Counted from the first letter of the stretch, positions 8,990 through 17,930 are shown. The stretch: 48,942 nt of DNA from Bacillota bacterium (GCA_017634575.1 JAGBND010000050.1:1-48942), one strand, 5' to 3'. The notes: a model not told the origin generated them from the sequence alone. Numbers and translations: made by a program.

Positions 8990-10091
8990 GGAAGACCGAA
9001 AGGGCTGGCCTTTGTTTAACCGGATCCTGGCGGACTATATTGAGCTGACCCGCTTTCCGGAGCTTCCCGAGCACCCGAAAGCCGGCAAAAACTACGAATA
9101 CTGGCCGGATGGCGCACTCTGTGCCAACGGCAATCCCTACCACGGCTGCATCCGCCTGGGCAGTGCCAATAAACTGATGATCGGTTTTTCCGGCGGCGGT
9201 GTATCGGTAGACGAACATACTGCGGCCAGACCTCAGCGCGTGGGAGGACAGGGGGAGATGTTCTACTCCGACGATGTACGCTTCGGGGATATCATTCCCC
9301 GGATCGGAACCTTCGGACCGTCAATAAAGAATCCCTTCCGGGACTGGAACCTGCTGTTCGTGCCCTACGCCACCGGGGATTTCCACTGCGGGACCGGGGA
9401 TTTTTCCTATACAGACCTGGATGGGAACCCTGCCGTGCTGCATCACCACGGCTATATAAACTTTCAAATGCTGCTCACAAAGATCAAGGAACTGGTGCCA
9501 AACCCGGATCAGATCCTGGTGACTGGCTTCTCGGCAGGAGCGTTTGCCACGTCTCTGTTGGCCGATTCGGTCGCTGCCGCATTCCCCAAATGCCATGACA
9601 TTACTGCCTGTGTGGACAGCGCCATGATGCATTATGACTGGCAGCGCGTCGCGCGGGAGGTCTGGAAAGCACCAGAGGAGATCGCGGCTCGCCTCACCGG
9701 AGATGAAATCGTCTCCGACAGCCTGCTGGCACTCCATCAGAATCATCCCGAGATCAAGATCATGTATTGTTGTTCCGTCCGGGATGCTGCGCTGACACAG
9801 ATGGAGATGTATCTGGAGGACGGCCGATGGATACCTGACAAGGCCGCGGGACTGAGCTATCAGCGGAAACTGAAGGAAATGCTGGAAAAGCTGCAAGAAG
9901 AGATCCCGGGACTGAGCACGTTTATCTTTGACACACCGGATAAAAGCAGTAAGGAAGCCAATCTGACCGTTCACTGCCTCTGCGGCTCCAATGCCGCCTT
10001 CACAACGAGCGTGGACGGTGTGAATTGCGCCGACTGGATGATGCGCGGTGTAAACGGTGAGGTATTGAAACTGGGACTTGGACTGCTTTGA
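8967..10091 (+). CDS. Pectin acetylesterase/Notum-like hydrolase
   Basis: A 374-residue protein resembling the pectinacetylesterase (PAE/Notum) family. It has IGFSGGGVSVDE near residue 75 for the oxyanion region, FVPYATGDFHCGTGD, a nucleophile elbow GFSAG with Ser189, and a C-terminal LTVHCLCGS with a candidate catalytic His. Plant PAEs are secreted, but this one has a charged N-terminus (MAKRKTHKEDRKGW) and no signal peptide, indicating cytoplasmic action on an imported substrate. The ATG at 8967 is chosen over 8943 because GGGGAGG at 8954-8960 is six bases upstream. It should remove O-acetyl or similar esters; exact substrate unknown. Confidence 0.8.
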   Translation: MAKRKTHKEDRKGWPLFNRILADYIELTRFPELPEHPKAGKNYEYWPDGALCANGNPYHGCIRLGSANKLMIGFSGGGVSVDEHTAARPQRVGGQGEMFYSDDVRFGDIIPRIGTFGPSIKNPFRDWNLLFVPYATGDFHCGTGDFSYTDLDGNPAVLHHHGYINFQMLLTKIKELVPNPDQILVTGFSAGAFATSLLADSVAAAFPKCHDITACVDSAMMHYDWQRVAREVWKAPEEIAARLTGDEIVSDSLLALHQNHPEIKIMYCCSVRDAALTQMEMYLEDGRWIPDKAAGLSYQRKLKEMLEKLQEEIPGLSTFIFDTPDKSSKEANLTVHCLCGSNAAFTTSVDGVNCADWMMRGVNGEVLKLGLGLL

Positions 10092-10104
10092 AGGAAGAAG
10101 AAAC

Positions 10105-11136
10105 ATGAAAGCGCAAGAGATCATTTTAAACGAAGAAAGAAACGTAACATTGACAGCATATATTCAGGAAGCGGAAGGGGAGTTTGGATTTGGCAAACGC
10201 CCCGCCATGCTGGTGATCCCCGGCGGCGGCTACGCCATGTGCTCTGACCGGGAGGCAGATCCCGTAGCCACGGCTTATCTAAAGGCAGGATACCAGGCCT
10301 TTGTTCTCCGCTATACCTGCACGCCCAAGGGAAAGTGGCCCCTTCCGCTGGAGGACTATGAACAGGCGATGACGCTGATCGAGGACAATGCGGAAGAGTG
10401 GCATTTGGACAAATCGAAGATCGCGGTCGTCGGCTTCTCTGCAGGCGGTCATCTGGCAGCCTGCGCCGCGACTGTGGCGGAACATAAGCCTGCAGCGGCC
10501 GTTTTGGTATATCCGGCCATTCTGAAAGATATCTGTGATATGTGTCAGCCCGGTATGCCCTATCCCCATGAGCATGTCACAGCAAAAACCTGCCCGTGCT
10601 TCCTGGTGGCTGCCCGCGACGACCGCACGGTAGATATTTCCAATACGCTTCGCATGGAGCTGGCACTGGCGGAAAAGGGAGTATCTTTTGAGAGCCATAT
10701 CTATTCCTACGGCGGACATGGTTTTTCCACCGGAGAGGATTGGATCATTACCAATTCCGCCTGCCCGCGTCTGCCTCATTGGGTGCCGGACAGCATCGAG
10801 TGGCTGGGGGAGATCATGGGAAAATTCACTCGCGGAGGCTTTACCGAGCCCGCTCATGCAGGCTCTATGAACGGCAACTTTGCGCCGGTGCTTAGTGTAG
10901 ACTGCACGCTTTCGCATCTTCGGAAGCAGAGCGCGGAAGCGCAAACCGTCCTTTCACCGATGTATACAGCCATCGAGGCCGTTGCGAAGGCCCGGCAGTT
11001 TTCTGTAGAAGGATTGCTGGCGGCGGTAGGGAACAACACTGCACGTGAGATCATGGAGATGGTGCAGATCCCATCGGATGCGATCACGGAGATCGACAAG
11101 GCGCTGCATCAGATGATCAACCAGTTGGAGGATTAG
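10105..11136 (+). CDS. Alpha/beta-hydrolase (xylan-esterase-like) with a C-terminal extension
   Basis: A 343-residue protein. Residues 1 to about 240 form an alpha/beta-hydrolase of the type often annotated as acetyl-xylan-esterase-like lipase/dienelactone hydrolase. It has IPGGGYAMCS (oxyanion hole), GFSAGGH with Ser112, a probable Asp in ARDDRTVD and His in YGGHGFS. The last ~100 residues after WLGEIMGKF are an unrecognised, largely helical extension containing a repeated NNTAREIMEMVQIPSD-type helix. It is cytoplasmic. AAGGA at 10091-10095 supports the ATG. The gene ends 3 bases before the GH3 start, whose Shine-Dalgarno lies inside this coding region, so the two are coupled. Confidence 0.85.
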   Translation: MKAQEIILNEERNVTLTAYIQEAEGEFGFGKRPAMLVIPGGGYAMCSDREADPVATAYLKAGYQAFVLRYTCTPKGKWPLPLEDYEQAMTLIEDNAEEWHLDKSKIAVVGFSAGGHLAACAATVAEHKPAAAVLVYPAILKDICDMCQPGMPYPHEHVTAKTCPCFLVAARDDRTVDISNTLRMELALAEKGVSFESHIYSYGGHGFSTGEDWIITNSACPRLPHWVPDSIEWLGEIMGKFTRGGFTEPAHAGSMNGNFAPVLSVDCTLSHLRKQSAEAQTVLSPMYTAIEAVAKARQFSVEGLLAAVGNNTAREIMEMVQIPSDAITEIDKALHQMINQLED

Positions 11137-11139
11137 AAA

Positions 11140-13581
11140 ATGGTCAGGATCGATTCTCCTGAAGTACAGGATTTTGAAATAGCGCACCTCTCGACACTTC
11201 GCTCCCTTGCGCCGGAGTGCATGGTGTTATTGAAAAAGAACGGAGATTTTCCGCTTTCCGCACCTTGTAAAATCGCGCTCTACGGAGCCGGTGCCAGAGA
11301 GACCATTAAAGGCGGAACCGGAAGCGGCGATGTGAATGTGCGCCATTACGTCACTGTGGAAGAGGGATTGGAGAACGCGGGCTTTACCGTCACCACCAAG
11401 TCCTGGATGGAAGGCTATAAAGCCGCGCGGGAAGCCGTGATACAGGGTTTCTATGAGGGAATTGCCAAAGAAGCAAAAGAACTCGGAAAGTCTGTTTTCC
11501 TCGTCGGTATGGGACGGACGCCCGATGAACCGCATTATGAGCTTCCAATCGAGGGAGAAGGGGATGTCTGTGTTTATGTTCTTTCCCGCAATTCCGGAGA
11601 AGGCGCTGACCGTCCCGGAGGCGAGGGGGATTATCTTCTGACCGCGGATGAGGTGCGTGACATTCTGGCCTGTGCCAGAAAATATCCGAAATTCATGCTC
11701 GTGCTGAACGTAGGCGGTCCGGTTGATATTTCGCCGGTACTGGGTCAGGTAGAAAATGTGCTTCTTCTGAGCCAGCTGGGCAGCGTGACCGGCGACGCTT
11801 TCGCGGACGTGCTGCTTGGCAAGGCCAACCCTTCCGGCAAGCTTACGACGACCTGGGCGAAGGTCAGTGACATCATGGCAATCGGAGACTTCGCCGAGCG
11901 GGATGACACGCGCTACAAAGAAGGCGTTTTCGTCGGTTACCGCTATTATGACGCGGCGGGCATCGAGCCTCTTTTTCCTTTCGGTTACGGCTTGAGCTAC
12001 ACGAAATTCGAGGCGGACTGCACCGGTTTCACTGTGGAAAACGGGATTGTGACCGTAGAGGCGACGCTCCGCAACACCGGATGTTTCCCCGGAAAAGAGA
12101 CCGTGCAGCTCTACTGTTCCGCGCCGAGCGGCAAGCTCGTCAAGCCCCTACGGGAGCTGGGGGGATATGCCAAAACAAGAGAACTTGCCCCCGGTGAGAG
12201 CGAGACGCTCGTGCTGAAACTTCCTCTGGAAAACATGGCAAGCTGGGATGAAGAGAACGACTGCTGGCTGCTGGAGCAGGGTGAATACCTGTTTACTTTA
12301 GGCGGCAGACCGGTCGGAACTGTGTTCCTGGATGGTCCTGTGACTTCCGATGCGCTCGGCCATTCCGGCGGAGACGCGGATTTTGAAGACTGGAAGCCTC
12401 AGATCGCGCGCAGGATCCCCGAAGGTTTACCCTGTATTCAGGTTTCGGCATCTTCGCTTGGCCGCATTGGACACTATGACAGCGAGAAAACGCCCAGGGA
12501 TCATATCGGCTTGGAGGATCTTTCTGACTTTTCTATCAGGGAACTGGCCACAGTCTGTGCCGGCAAGCACTCGGACGCAGAAGGGATGGCAGCGATCATC
12601 GGCAATTCTGCTTCCCGTCTTGCGGGCGGTGCCGGTGAGACCGCGTCTGTCGCAGCTGAAAAAGGCTATGGCACCATTGTCATGGCTGACGGCCCTGCAG
12701 GACTGCGGCTGGCCACCAAGTACATTGAAACAGAGGACGGACAGGAGGGTCTGGATACAGACGCGTTCAGCAGCATCCTGAACATTCTGCCGCCTGAGAT
12801 CAGGCAGCTGATCCACATGAAACTGCAGTTGAATGAGGAAAAAGCAAAAACCAACACGGTTTTGTATCATTATGCCTCTGCGATTCCGATCGGCACGGCT
12901 CTTGCGCAGGCATGGAATCCTCCTGTTGCGGAAGCATGCGGCGATCTGGTCGGTGAAGAAATGGAACTCTTCGGTGCCAACGTGTGGCTGGCACCCGCAT
13001 TGAACATCCACCGCAGCCCGCTTTGCGGCCGGAACTTTGAATATTATTCGGAGGATCCGCTGATTTCCGGCAAGACCGCAGCAGCGATGACCCGCGGTGT
13101 GCAGAAGCATGAAAAGTGTACTGTTACGATCAAGCATTATGCATGCAACAATCAGGAAACCAACCGTTACGGTTCCAACAGTGTGGTTTCTAAGCGGGCT
13201 TTGCGGGAAATCTACCTGAAAGGATTCGAGATTTGTGTAAAGGAAGCTGCGCCGAAAGCGCTGATGACTTCATATAACCTTCTGAACGGTATTCATACTG
13301 CGAACCGCAGCGATCTGATCAATACGGTACTGCGCGGCGAGTGGGGGTTTGAGGGCATCGTCATGACCGACTGGGGCACCACGAACGATAAGTTCAATCT
13401 AGGCGTCTACGGCGCATCGAATCCTGCGCTCTGCATTAAAGCAGGCAACGACCTGATGATGGCCGGATCGAAGGAAGATGTGGACGGTATTCTGACCGGC
13501 ATAAAGGACGGAACGATCACCCGTGCCGAACTGGAAACCTGCGCCGGAAGGATCCTGGCACTTTCAAAGGAGTTGAGCTGA
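11140..13581 (+). CDS. GH3 beta-glycosidase with permuted domain order
   Basis: An 813-residue glycoside hydrolase family 3 enzyme with the domains in swapped order. The alpha/beta-sandwich (GH3 C-terminal) domain comes first (about 20-260; SGEGADRPGGEGDYLLT carries the candidate acid/base Glu). A fibronectin-III-like domain follows (about 290-400), and the (beta/alpha)8 catalytic barrel comes last (about 455-813). The barrel contains KHYACNNQE and IVMTDWG, with nucleophile Asp744. This order is known from some rumen Clostridia beta-glucosidases such as those of Ruminococcus albus and Butyrivibrio. No signal peptide is present. It is likely to remove a beta-linked glucose (or xylose) in the cytoplasm. 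Its stop overlaps the rhamnosidase start (TGATG). Confidence 0.93.
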   Translation: MVRIDSPEVQDFEIAHLSTLRSLAPECMVLLKKNGDFPLSAPCKIALYGAGARETIKGGTGSGDVNVRHYVTVEEGLENAGFTVTTKSWMEGYKAAREAVIQGFYEGIAKEAKELGKSVFLVGMGRTPDEPHYELPIEGEGDVCVYVLSRNSGEGADRPGGEGDYLLTADEVRDILACARKYPKFMLVLNVGGPVDISPVLGQVENVLLLSQLGSVTGDAFADVLLGKANPSGKLTTTWAKVSDIMAIGDFAERDDTRYKEGVFVGYRYYDAAGIEPLFPFGYGLSYTKFEADCTGFTVENGIVTVEATLRNTGCFPGKETVQLYCSAPSGKLVKPLRELGGYAKTRELAPGESETLVLKLPLENMASWDEENDCWLLEQGEYLFTLGGRPVGTVFLDGPVTSDALGHSGGDADFEDWKPQIARRIPEGLPCIQVSASSLGRIGHYDSEKTPRDHIGLEDLSDFSIRELATVCAGKHSDAEGMAAIIGNSASRLAGGAGETASVAAEKGYGTIVMADGPAGLRLATKYIETEDGQEGLDTDAFSSILNILPPEIRQLIHMKLQLNEEKAKTNTVLYHYASAIPIGTALAQAWNPPVAEACGDLVGEEMELFGANVWLAPALNIHRSPLCGRNFEYYSEDPLISGKTAAAMTRGVQKHEKCTVTIKHYACNNQETNRYGSNSVVSKRALREIYLKGFEICVKEAAPKALMTSYNLLNGIHTANRSDLINTVLRGEWGFEGIVMTDWGTTNDKFNLGVYGASNPALCIKAGNDLMMAGSKEDVDGILTGIKDGTITRAELETCAGRILALSKELS

Positions 13582-15917
13582 TGGCGAATTGGATCTGTCA
13601 TCCTGAAGATCGAAAAGACAATTATCTGGTGCCGGTATTCAGACGGAGATTTGAACTGCATCAGAAGGTGAAAAAGGCCGTTTTAAGGCTTTCCGCCCAC
13701 GGACTTTATGAAGTACAGGTAAATAGTGCTGGCGTGACGGAAAACCGCTTTATGCCGGGACTCACGAGCTATTATTACCGCATCCAGATGCAGGAATATG
13801 ACATTACTGCTCTCTTAAAAGAGGGCGGTAATGAGCTGCTTATTACCGTTGGTGACGGCTGGTGGCGCTGGAATCATAACTTCGGCTATACGCTCGCTCT
13901 CTGGGGTGAGCTGAGGCTTCTTTACGACAATGGCAGTGAAGAGACTGTGCTTACGGATGAAGATTGGGAAGTTGACATTGGTCCCATCGTGCGGACAGAC
14001 CTGCAGAAGGGCGAGATCTACGACGCCAGGATAGTGCCGTCAGGTTGGAAGAAAGCAGTTATATGCACTGAACACACCGAGGGCGAGCTGTTTGAAAACC
14101 AGAGCGTCCCCGTGCGGGAAAAAGAGCACTTCTCGGGCAGACCCATGCGTGACGCCGTAGGGAACCTGGTTATCGACTTCGGTCAGAACATCGCGGGCTA
14201 TGTCCGAATGACACTTCGGAATACCGCGCCCGGGCAGGTCGTGCACCTGAAACACGGCGAAGGATTAGACAAAGACGGCTGCTTTTCCACCGCCAACTGT
14301 GACGGAGGAAGGGTAGAATTTCAGGAGATCACCTACACCTGCAAAGGCGCAGAGGTAGAGGAATACGCTCCTCATTTTGCCGTGTTCGGATTCCGGTACG
14401 TGCTTGTAGAAGGAATCGAATCAGAAAACGCGGATTTCGAAGCGATCGCGGTCTACTCCGATATGGGGGAGACCGGTGATTTCCGTTGCTCCAACGATCT
14501 GATCAACAAACTGGTGGAAAATGCCCGCTGGAGCCAGAAAGGCAACTTCTTGGACGTACCGGTGGATTGTCCCACGAGAGAGCGAAACGCCTGGACAGGC
14601 GACGCCATGATCTACTGCCGGACGGCAGCGTACTTTATGGATGTGCAGCGGTTTTTCAAGAAGTGGCTCCCTGACCAGACGATCGAGCAGTACGATTCCG
14701 GTAAGGTTGGCATCACCTTCCCGTCCACCTCCAGCGTCCACAATCCGGAAGAATTGAAAGCTGTGCAGGCGGCAAATCCTGCCATGGCTCTGGCCGGACC
14801 GACCGGTGATGGCAACATCGGGGAAGACAGCGTAGGCTGGGGCGATTCCGCTGTGTGGATCCCGTATCAGATGTATCTGATGTATGGAGATGTGGAGTTT
14901 CTGAAAGAACACTATGAAACAGCGAAAAAGTGGGTCGAGTTTTCGCTTCGCTGCATGAAGGAGCAGAACCCTCTGTTCGCAGACAAGCCCTGGTATGCAA
15001 ACGGGGACGGGGACTACATTTATGACACCCGCTTCCACTACGGAGAGTGGAACGAGCCGCTGCCTCCCGCGCCGGAGGTCATCGAACTGTTTGCCAAGGG
15101 CGGCACGGCGGCGGATTATGTGACCCACATGGCCAAATACGGAAAACCGGAGGTTGCCACAGCCTATACCAAGCGAAGCTGCGATAACCTCTCACACATA
15201 GCGCGGATCCTTGGAAAAGGCGAGGACGCAGCACGTTATGCGGCGCTCTCCGCGAAAATCAAAGCCGCTTATGACAAGTATCTGATCGGCCCCGACGGCA
15301 CGATCCAGCCGGGCCACCAGGCGGCGTATATCCGCGCTCTGGCACTGGATCTGGTCAGCGAAGAAAAGAAGGCGCTGGTGATTGCCCAGCTTAAAAAGGA
15401 ACTGGATAGAGCCGATTACCATCTGAACACCGGCTTCCTTTCGACTGTTTATCTGCTGCCCACCCTCTGCGACATTGGCCTGGTGGACGAAGCCTTCCGT
15501 ATCCTGGAGCAGACCACCGCTCCCGGCTGGCTGCACCCGATCACTCTGGGCGCGACGACCATGCTGGAAAACTGGAACGGCATGGACGTGTTCCGGGACA
15601 GCTTCAATCACTACAGCTTCGGTGCGGTCTGCCAGTTTCTATTTGAATACGTGGCGGGCATCCGGCCGACCTTTGATGCGCCGGGATTCCGGGAATTCGA
15701 GTTGAAGCCCATCTTCGGGGGGAACCTTTCCTGGGCGGAAGGCAGCTACAAGACCCGGTACGGCACGATCCGATCCCGCTGGGAGCGGGAAGGAAAGCGT
15801 TTTGTCTATACCTGCACCGTGCCGGATGGAACGACTGCCAGACTTACTCTGCCGGACGGCAGCGCGAAGACGCTGAGCGCCGGAAACTATTGCTTTGAAG
15901 GAGAATGCCATGGATAA
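13581..15917 (+). CDS. GH78 alpha-L-rhamnosidase
   Basis: A 778-residue inverting alpha-L-rhamnosidase. N-terminal beta domains (about 1-290) include the YEVQVNSAGVTENRFMPG and WEVDIGPI segments typical of the Bac_rhamnosid_N and GH78 concanavalin-like regions. The (alpha/alpha)6 catalytic domain contains DCPTRERNAWTGD with Asp329, Glu334 and Asp341, matching the spacing of the acidic trio in characterised GH78 enzymes. GATTMLENW supplies a candidate catalytic base, Glu663. A C-terminal beta domain ends the protein. It lacks a signal peptide. AAAGGAG at 13566-13572 and overlap with the GH3 stop show coupling. It should release terminal rhamnose from an imported rhamnoglucoside; partnership with GH3 suggests a rutinose/neohesperidose-like or saponin glycan. 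Confidence 0.93.
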   Translation: MANWICHPEDRKDNYLVPVFRRRFELHQKVKKAVLRLSAHGLYEVQVNSAGVTENRFMPGLTSYYYRIQMQEYDITALLKEGGNELLITVGDGWWRWNHNFGYTLALWGELRLLYDNGSEETVLTDEDWEVDIGPIVRTDLQKGEIYDARIVPSGWKKAVICTEHTEGELFENQSVPVREKEHFSGRPMRDAVGNLVIDFGQNIAGYVRMTLRNTAPGQVVHLKHGEGLDKDGCFSTANCDGGRVEFQEITYTCKGAEVEEYAPHFAVFGFRYVLVEGIESENADFEAIAVYSDMGETGDFRCSNDLINKLVENARWSQKGNFLDVPVDCPTRERNAWTGDAMIYCRTAAYFMDVQRFFKKWLPDQTIEQYDSGKVGITFPSTSSVHNPEELKAVQAANPAMALAGPTGDGNIGEDSVGWGDSAVWIPYQMYLMYGDVEFLKEHYETAKKWVEFSLRCMKEQNPLFADKPWYANGDGDYIYDTRFHYGEWNEPLPPAPEVIELFAKGGTAADYVTHMAKYGKPEVATAYTKRSCDNLSHIARILGKGEDAARYAALSAKIKAAYDKYLIGPDGTIQPGHQAAYIRALALDLVSEEKKALVIAQLKKELDRADYHLNTGFLSTVYLLPTLCDIGLVDEAFRILEQTTAPGWLHPITLGATTMLENWNGMDVFRDSFNHYSFGAVCQFLFEYVAGIRPTFDAPGFREFELKPIFGGNLSWAEGSYKTRYGTIRSRWEREGKRFVYTCTVPDGTTARLTLPDGSAKTLSAGNYCFEGECHG

Positions 15918-16014
15918 GCTGTCCGACTATGACAAGGCTGTAGCAGGCGCAAAAGAAACGCTGACTGCCCTCCGGGAAGACGGAGCGGCAGCCGGGAAGC
16001 GAATATCCGCGTGA
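15910..16014 (+). CDS. 34-residue ORF, possible remnant of a lost operon gene
   Basis: A 34-codon frame starting eight bases inside the rhamnosidase end, preceded by AAGGAG at 15898-15903. The start is well formed, but the product is too short to recognise and ends abruptly at TGA. This is what a 5' stub of a deleted downstream gene would look like; the operon then resumes at the membrane-anchored esterase. It could also be a leader peptide or simply noise. Confidence 0.3.
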   Translation: MDKLSDYDKAVAGAKETLTALREDGAAAGKRISA

Positions 16015-16065
16015 CCATAGGGTAAGGCCATTTCCGAATATCCTGAGAAAAAAGAAGAGATCAAA

Positions 16066-17028
16066 ATGAAGAAAACGGTGAAAGTTATATTGATTCTGGC
16101 GGTGATACTCCTCGTGCTGGGGATTGCGGCATTCTACTACATCAAGTCCATGATGCCGAGCGGCGATGGGAACAACGATATTGTAGAGGGCTATTATCTG
16201 AACTTCAAATCCGATGCTCCTCTGGAGATGAAGTATTCCCAGCCTGGCAGTTTTGAAACTGCCTATACAGAGTTTCCCTCTGAAAATGCGACCATCGGGA
16301 AAGTGCGCGTTTGGTATCCGAAGGAACTGGAGAACGGTGAAAAGACCTGGCCGATGATCATGGTGGTCAATGCCAGCGGAACGCCTGCAACATCGTATGA
16401 ACCGTTCTTCCCGCGTCTGGCCTCCTGGGGCTTTATCGTGGTCGGCAACGAGGATGGCCAGACCGGAAACGGTAAAACGGCCTCCCTTACCTTGGATTTC
16501 ATGATGAGTATTCCCGCTGATAGTGTGCTTTCCGGCAAGATCGACTATGACAGCATGGGTATTATCGGCTATTCGCAGGGCGGAGCCGGTGCGATCTGCG
16601 CAGTAACAAACTACGAAAACGGCGCACGATACAAGGCTATGTTTACGGGGAGTGCTGCTTATCAGACACTCGCAAAAAACATGGGCTGGGAGTATGATCC
16701 TGCAAAAATCAAGATCCCATATTTCATGGCTGCCGGCACCGGGAAGTCTGACGATTCAGGCAATGATCCGGAAAAAGGATACGGCGGTGTATCGCCGCTT
16801 TCCGCACAAATTGCAAATTACAACAGTATTTCCGATGAAGTTCAGAAGGTCCGTGCACGGGCAGTTGGAGCAGAACACGAGCAAATGCTGATGCGCTCAG
16901 ATGGATATATGACTGCATGGATGCTGTACCAGCTGACAGGAAATGAGGAGGCAGGAACCGTCTTCCTCGGAGAAAATGCAGAGATCCTGACGAACAAGAA
17001 TTGGCAGGATGTCGAAAAGAACAGATAA
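16066..17028 (+). CDS. Membrane-anchored alpha/beta-hydrolase (dienelactone hydrolase/chlorophyllase-like)
   Basis: A 320-residue protein. Residues 4-27 form one strongly hydrophobic N-terminal segment after MKKTVK, acting as signal anchor or uncleaved signal. The remainder is an alpha/beta-hydrolase with GYSQGG (Ser170) and a candidate His in GAEHEQML, similar to the chlorophyllase/platelet-activating-factor-acetylhydrolase-like esterases. It is the only esterase of the locus predicted to act outside the membrane. It could deacylate the polymer or glycoside before import. It lies about 150 bases after the rhamnosidase with a weaker Shine-Dalgarno (AAGAAGAG), and a strong inverted repeat follows. 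Substrate unknown. Confidence 0.82.
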   Translation: MKKTVKVILILAVILLVLGIAAFYYIKSMMPSGDGNNDIVEGYYLNFKSDAPLEMKYSQPGSFETAYTEFPSENATIGKVRVWYPKELENGEKTWPMIMVVNASGTPATSYEPFFPRLASWGFIVVGNEDGQTGNGKTASLTLDFMMSIPADSVLSGKIDYDSMGIIGYSQGGAGAICAVTNYENGARYKAMFTGSAAYQTLAKNMGWEYDPAKIKIPYFMAAGTGKSDDSGNDPEKGYGGVSPLSAQIANYNSISDEVQKVRARAVGAEHEQMLMRSDGYMTAWMLYQLTGNEEAGTVFLGENAEILTNKNWQDVEKNR

Positions 17029-17079
17029 AGAAATTCCTGGAATTCGTAATTCATAGGGCATGCAAAAAAAGATTAAGAA

Positions 17080-17128
17080 AAGCAGGCGGATTGATTTGGG
17101 TGAAGTCTCGTGATCAATCCGCCTGCTT
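17080..17128 (+). terminator. Strong hairpin, likely end of the catabolic operon
   Basis: The 16-base arm 17080-17095 pairs perfectly with 17113-17128 around a 17-base loop. The sequence after it is T-rich but lacks a clean T-run; an A-run upstream would serve as a U-tract in the minus direction. It is the best candidate for the end of the glycoside operon transcript. Confidence 0.45.
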
Positions 17129-17235
17129 GTTAGTATTCGTCTTATTTCTTTTTGGGCTTTCGAGGACGTTTATGGCACACTAACGGCAACAGAGACGCTT
17201 GACCGTGTGCGGGAGTTTGTGCGCAATCATCGCTC

Positions 17236-17262
17236 AGACGCTCCTGCGGGGGCGTCTTTTTT
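17236..17262 (+). terminator. Rho-independent terminator
   Basis: AGACGC (17236-17241) pairs with GCGTCT (17252-17257), extended by inner GC pairs, followed by a TTTTTT run. It insulates the DNA glycosylase gene from upstream transcription. Confidence 0.7.
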
Positions 17263-17378
17263 GTTTGAAGGTAGAAATCATATCATTTACAGGATACAAT
17301 TACATAGTCATAAAGTTTAGATATGCAAGGGGTGAGCCGATGCTGCTAAATACTCACCTATACGCAAGGAGTACATAT

Positions 17379-17930
17379 ATGAGCGAATGCAGAAACTGGT
17401 ATAACGGTGATCCGATTCTGGAAGCGTATCATGATCATGAATGGTGCAAAATCAGTCATGACGATGACTTCCAGTTCCAGATGCTTTGCCTGGAAGGGGC
17501 GAGCGTCGGTCTCTCCTGGCAGATTATCATGCATAAGAGATCCGCTTACCTGAACGCGTTTCATGGCTTTATCATCGACGAATGTGCCGCAATGACCGAC
17601 GAGGAGCTGGAGGCGCTGCGGTCAAATTCGGGAATCATCCGGAATAAGAACAAGATTTACAGCGTCCGGAAAAATGCGCAGATTGTAAAAAAGATTCAGA
17701 AGGAGTTTGGCTCTTTTGATGCGTATCTGTGGAGCTTTACGGATGGCAGGCAGATCGATGGTCACTGGAAGAAGCCGCAGGATATTCCAACCGTTTCGGA
17801 AGTCTCCATCGCCATGAGCAAGGACATGAAGAAGCGTGGAATTGGGTTTGTAGGCCCGGTGATCACATACTCATTCCTGCAGTCGATCGGGATCGTGAAT
17901 GATCATCTGGATGACTGTGAATATCGGTAA
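17379..17930 (+). CDS. tag: DNA-3-methyladenine glycosylase I
   Basis: A 183-residue TAG-family base-excision repair enzyme that removes 3-methyladenine from DNA. It has the family pattern CRNWYNGDPILEAYHDHEW, LEGASVGLSW (catalytic-pocket Glu) and GPVITYSFLQSIGIVNDH. The zinc ligands expected for TAG are present: Cys4, His18 and a terminal HxxxC (DHLDDC). Length matches the E. coli enzyme. The start at 17379 is preferred because AAGGAG at 17366-17371 is seven bases upstream and residue 4 must be the zinc Cys; a longer frame upstream has no such support. It stands alone between a terminator and the threonate operon promoter. Confidence 0.93.
   Translation: MSECRNWYNGDPILEAYHDHEWCKISHDDDFQFQMLCLEGASVGLSWQIIMHKRSAYLNAFHGFIIDECAAMTDEELEALRSNSGIIRNKNKIYSVRKNAQIVKKIQKEFGSFDAYLWSFTDGRQIDGHWKKPQDIPTVSEVSIAMSKDMKKRGIGFVGPVITYSFLQSIGIVNDHLDDCEYR

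Larger units (their letters stand above)
17029..17378. other. 350-base gene-free interval with two hairpins
   Basis: This interval lies between the last esterase and the DNA glycosylase. It contains a perfect 16-bp inverted repeat (17080-17128) and a T-tailed hairpin (17236-17262). No protein-like frame, tRNA or known riboswitch was recognised. The part between the hairpins may be debris of a lost gene. Confidence 0.5.

Noticed and set aside
17199..17378. Upstream in-frame extension of the DNA glycosylase
   Set aside because: It crosses the terminator hairpin. The zinc Cys at residue 4 and the AAGGAG site fix the start at 17379.
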